DNA of 64,000 nucleotides from Chitinophagaceae bacterium PMP191F (lineage in GTDB: Bacteria; Bacteroidota; Bacteroidia; Chitinophagales; Chitinophagaceae). Where the stretch lies: positions 62,001 through 126,000 of the forward strand of contig LGYU01000002.1 of the NCBI GenBank assembly GCA_001302245.1, written 5' to 3'. The notes beneath the pieces were generated by a model. The model was not told where the DNA came from and did not search any database. It saw only the letters and a program-made list of their open reading frames with translations. Positions 63,801 through 64,000 of this stretch are shown here, piece by piece (position 1 is the stretch's first letter; each line of letters opens with the position of its first letter). Position numbers and translations under genes: made by a program.

Positions 63801-64000
63801 GGTACCGCCTCCGCCAAGACTTAACCCGGTTAATATGATACGGTTGGTATCAATACTCAGGTTCTTTTTGGCGTAGTTCAGCATTTCGTCAACATAAAAG
63901 TTCTGCCATGAACCATAGCTGTTACTCAGTTGCGGACTCAATACCAGGAAAGTTTCTGTTTTTCCGTTCCACGTAAATTTCATGGTATGGCCATTCTTGA
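60804..64000 (-). CDS. T9SS-exported esterase-like hydrolase with eight PKD-type repeats (5' end beyond window)
   Basis: At least 1065 aa; the frame stays open through the Met at 63983 to the window edge (KNGHTMKF...), so the true start lies to the right. Order in the visible part: an alpha/beta hydrolase (about 1-175 from the Met at 63983) with LTGLSLGGGGTWYYA (GxSxG), a Cys-rich loop (CGTCQGISWC), an Asp region (FHATNDGTVS) and His in WPDGDHWIW; then eight beta-sandwich repeats of about 85-95 residues; then a T9SS sorting domain (VQVYPNPATNTIQLV ... ARFIKQ). It is probably surface-anchored and acts on a polymer or ester; substrate unknown. Confidence 0.85.
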   Translation of the reverse strand, partial: KNGHTMKFTWNGKTETFLVLSPQLSNSYGSWQNFYVDEMLNYAKKNLSIDTNRIILTGLSLGGGGTWYYAGSSLANAMKFAAVGVSCGTCQGISWCNFASANLPVWAFHATNDGTVSASCTNNAITNINNCSPTVKPYKTIWPDGDHWIWGRVYDTDYNWQNPNIFEWFIAQDKSKPVNKRPVAVAGSAQNVTTTGGAATLNGSQSTDQDGKIVRYVWRNISGPVSVGMSNAVSTNGIASVTGLSTAGTYTFELKAIDDRADWTLDTMQVNVTNGTGVNQPPVVNAGSNVTITLPTNTVALNGSATDPDGVVGAYEWSKVSGPDTYTLTNNKSANATLSNLVEGVYVFNLRAWDNLWLPGDARITITVKAAAGSKPPVVSAGSTATITLPANTASLNGTATAGTNVISTYNWSKVAGPTQHAIANASVAVTSVSNLVQGTYRFCLKVTDNTGLSATDTTTIIVNAAPVAPTVSAGAGSTITLPANTASLNGIAAAGTNAISTYNWSKVAGPTQYTIANANVAATSVSNLVQGTYRFCLKVTDNAGLFATDTTTIVVNAAPVTVPPVANAGGAILITLPANSATLNGSATAGTNSIASYSWTKVSGPAQYTIANTNAALTSVSNLVQGTYNFRLQVTDSKGLTAADSMILVVNPATVTKTPGVHAGDNVTITLPANSVTLDGSSSYDPNGKINAFKWTKISGPDQYTIETPTAAITKVSRLVAGVYKFQLGMWDSKWYPTNDTVTVTVKGAAVSVTTVTTGSDVTITLPTSTTMLSGVATPATGATISSYKWTKISGPSQYTITNSAVAATSVSNLVQGTYKFSLLVTDSKGATAADTTTVVVNAPANQYAVVKPGPNVTITLPVNSVTLDGSASYDPDGKISAYEWIRLSGPAQYNITSSRAATTTVTGLVQGRYVFSLTVWDNEWYPTGDTVVVTVNAATNAAAKVTDTINTVPAVTVDAKDAVEVKAKATATEQVTVGTGSVQVYPNPATNTIQLVCNSIATGRTRVTFYDMAGKATWKHVFTKNSTVTQLPVDISKLTQGVYNVDVNIDNKTRLSARFIKQ
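61140..63450 (-). repeat. Tandem PKD-type repeats within the T9SS esterase gene
   Basis: Eight units of about 260-280 nt. Units 3 and 4 (about 62320-62870) are very similar at the DNA level, with repeated phrases such as TGTACCAGGTT and GCATTGGCAATGG. Others (units 2, 6, 8) form a second class that ends in a W-x-x-W motif before the final strand. This is expansion of coding repeats, not a CRISPR. Confidence 0.75.

Noticed and set aside
60804-63983. Taking the Met at 63983 as the true start of the PKD protein
   Set aside because: The frame is open to the window edge and the protein would begin inside a hydrolase domain without a signal peptide.

Overview
The window looks like a chromosomal segment of a Bacteroidota bacterium, most likely Chitinophagaceae or a close relative. 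The evidence is a SusC/SusD pair, two proteins with type IX secretion (T9SS) C-terminal sorting domains, many SpII lipoproteins with a Cys-Lys-Lys start, a Bacteroidota-type LptD/OstA set, DUF5686, GSCFA and DUF4397 proteins, weak Shine-Dalgarno signals and several TAnnTTTG promoter boxes. No rRNA, tRNA, CRISPR array, phage or transposase gene was seen.

Layout. 1-7.3 kb: the end of a GNAT acetyltransferase, a serine hydrolase lipoprotein and an MFS exporter, then a leftward four-gene alkylation-repair operon (AraC-MGMT, a 2OG-Fe(II) oxygenase, a small Ada-type zinc-binding protein, AlkB), followed by ung and plsC on the other strand. 7.5-16.6 kb: an outer-membrane and cell-wall block with LptD, two tandem N-acetylmuramoyl-L-alanine amidases, an MCE/MlaD protein, an OstA-like protein and a small outer-membrane protein. 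16.9-23.5 kb: a DeoR regulator, SusC, SusD and a DUF4397 lipoprotein. 23.7-31.2 kb: a nucleoside-gate protein, ychF, a T9SS cargo protein, and a membrane-tethered winged-helix regulator with a serine hydrolase, divergent from a YceI protein. 31.3-38.5 kb: a TonB-dependent receptor, purC, an NmrA-like gene split by an in-frame TGA, a lactonase and trhO. 38.5-48.3 kb: membrane proteins, a two-lobed aspartic protease candidate, S41 peptidase, DUF5686, RDD and penicillin acylase. 48.3-49.1 kb: a gene-free stretch with palindromes and two terminator-like hairpins. 49.1-58.3 kb: a lipoprotein, bioF, miaE, a SMUG1-like glycosylase, a GH109/kinase pair, GSCFA, HMG-CoA lyase and a prolyl-aminopeptidase-like lipoprotein. 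58.4-64 kb: a CocE-type hydrolase and a multi-PKD T9SS esterase that runs off the right edge.

Functional themes are DNA repair (two uracil-DNA glycosylase families plus direct alkylation reversal), LPS transport and peptidoglycan remodelling, TonB/Sus nutrient uptake, and many secreted hydrolases. Several intergenic gaps share a mosaic of short dispersed repeat words, the main non-coding structure of the window. The strongest anomalies are the TGA that replaces a Rossmann-motif glycine at 35159-35161, the split Ada-like operon, and the palindrome/hairpin region at 48.3-49.0 kb. No clearly new defence or biosynthetic system was found. All assignments come from reading sequence and motifs by eye; no database search was run.
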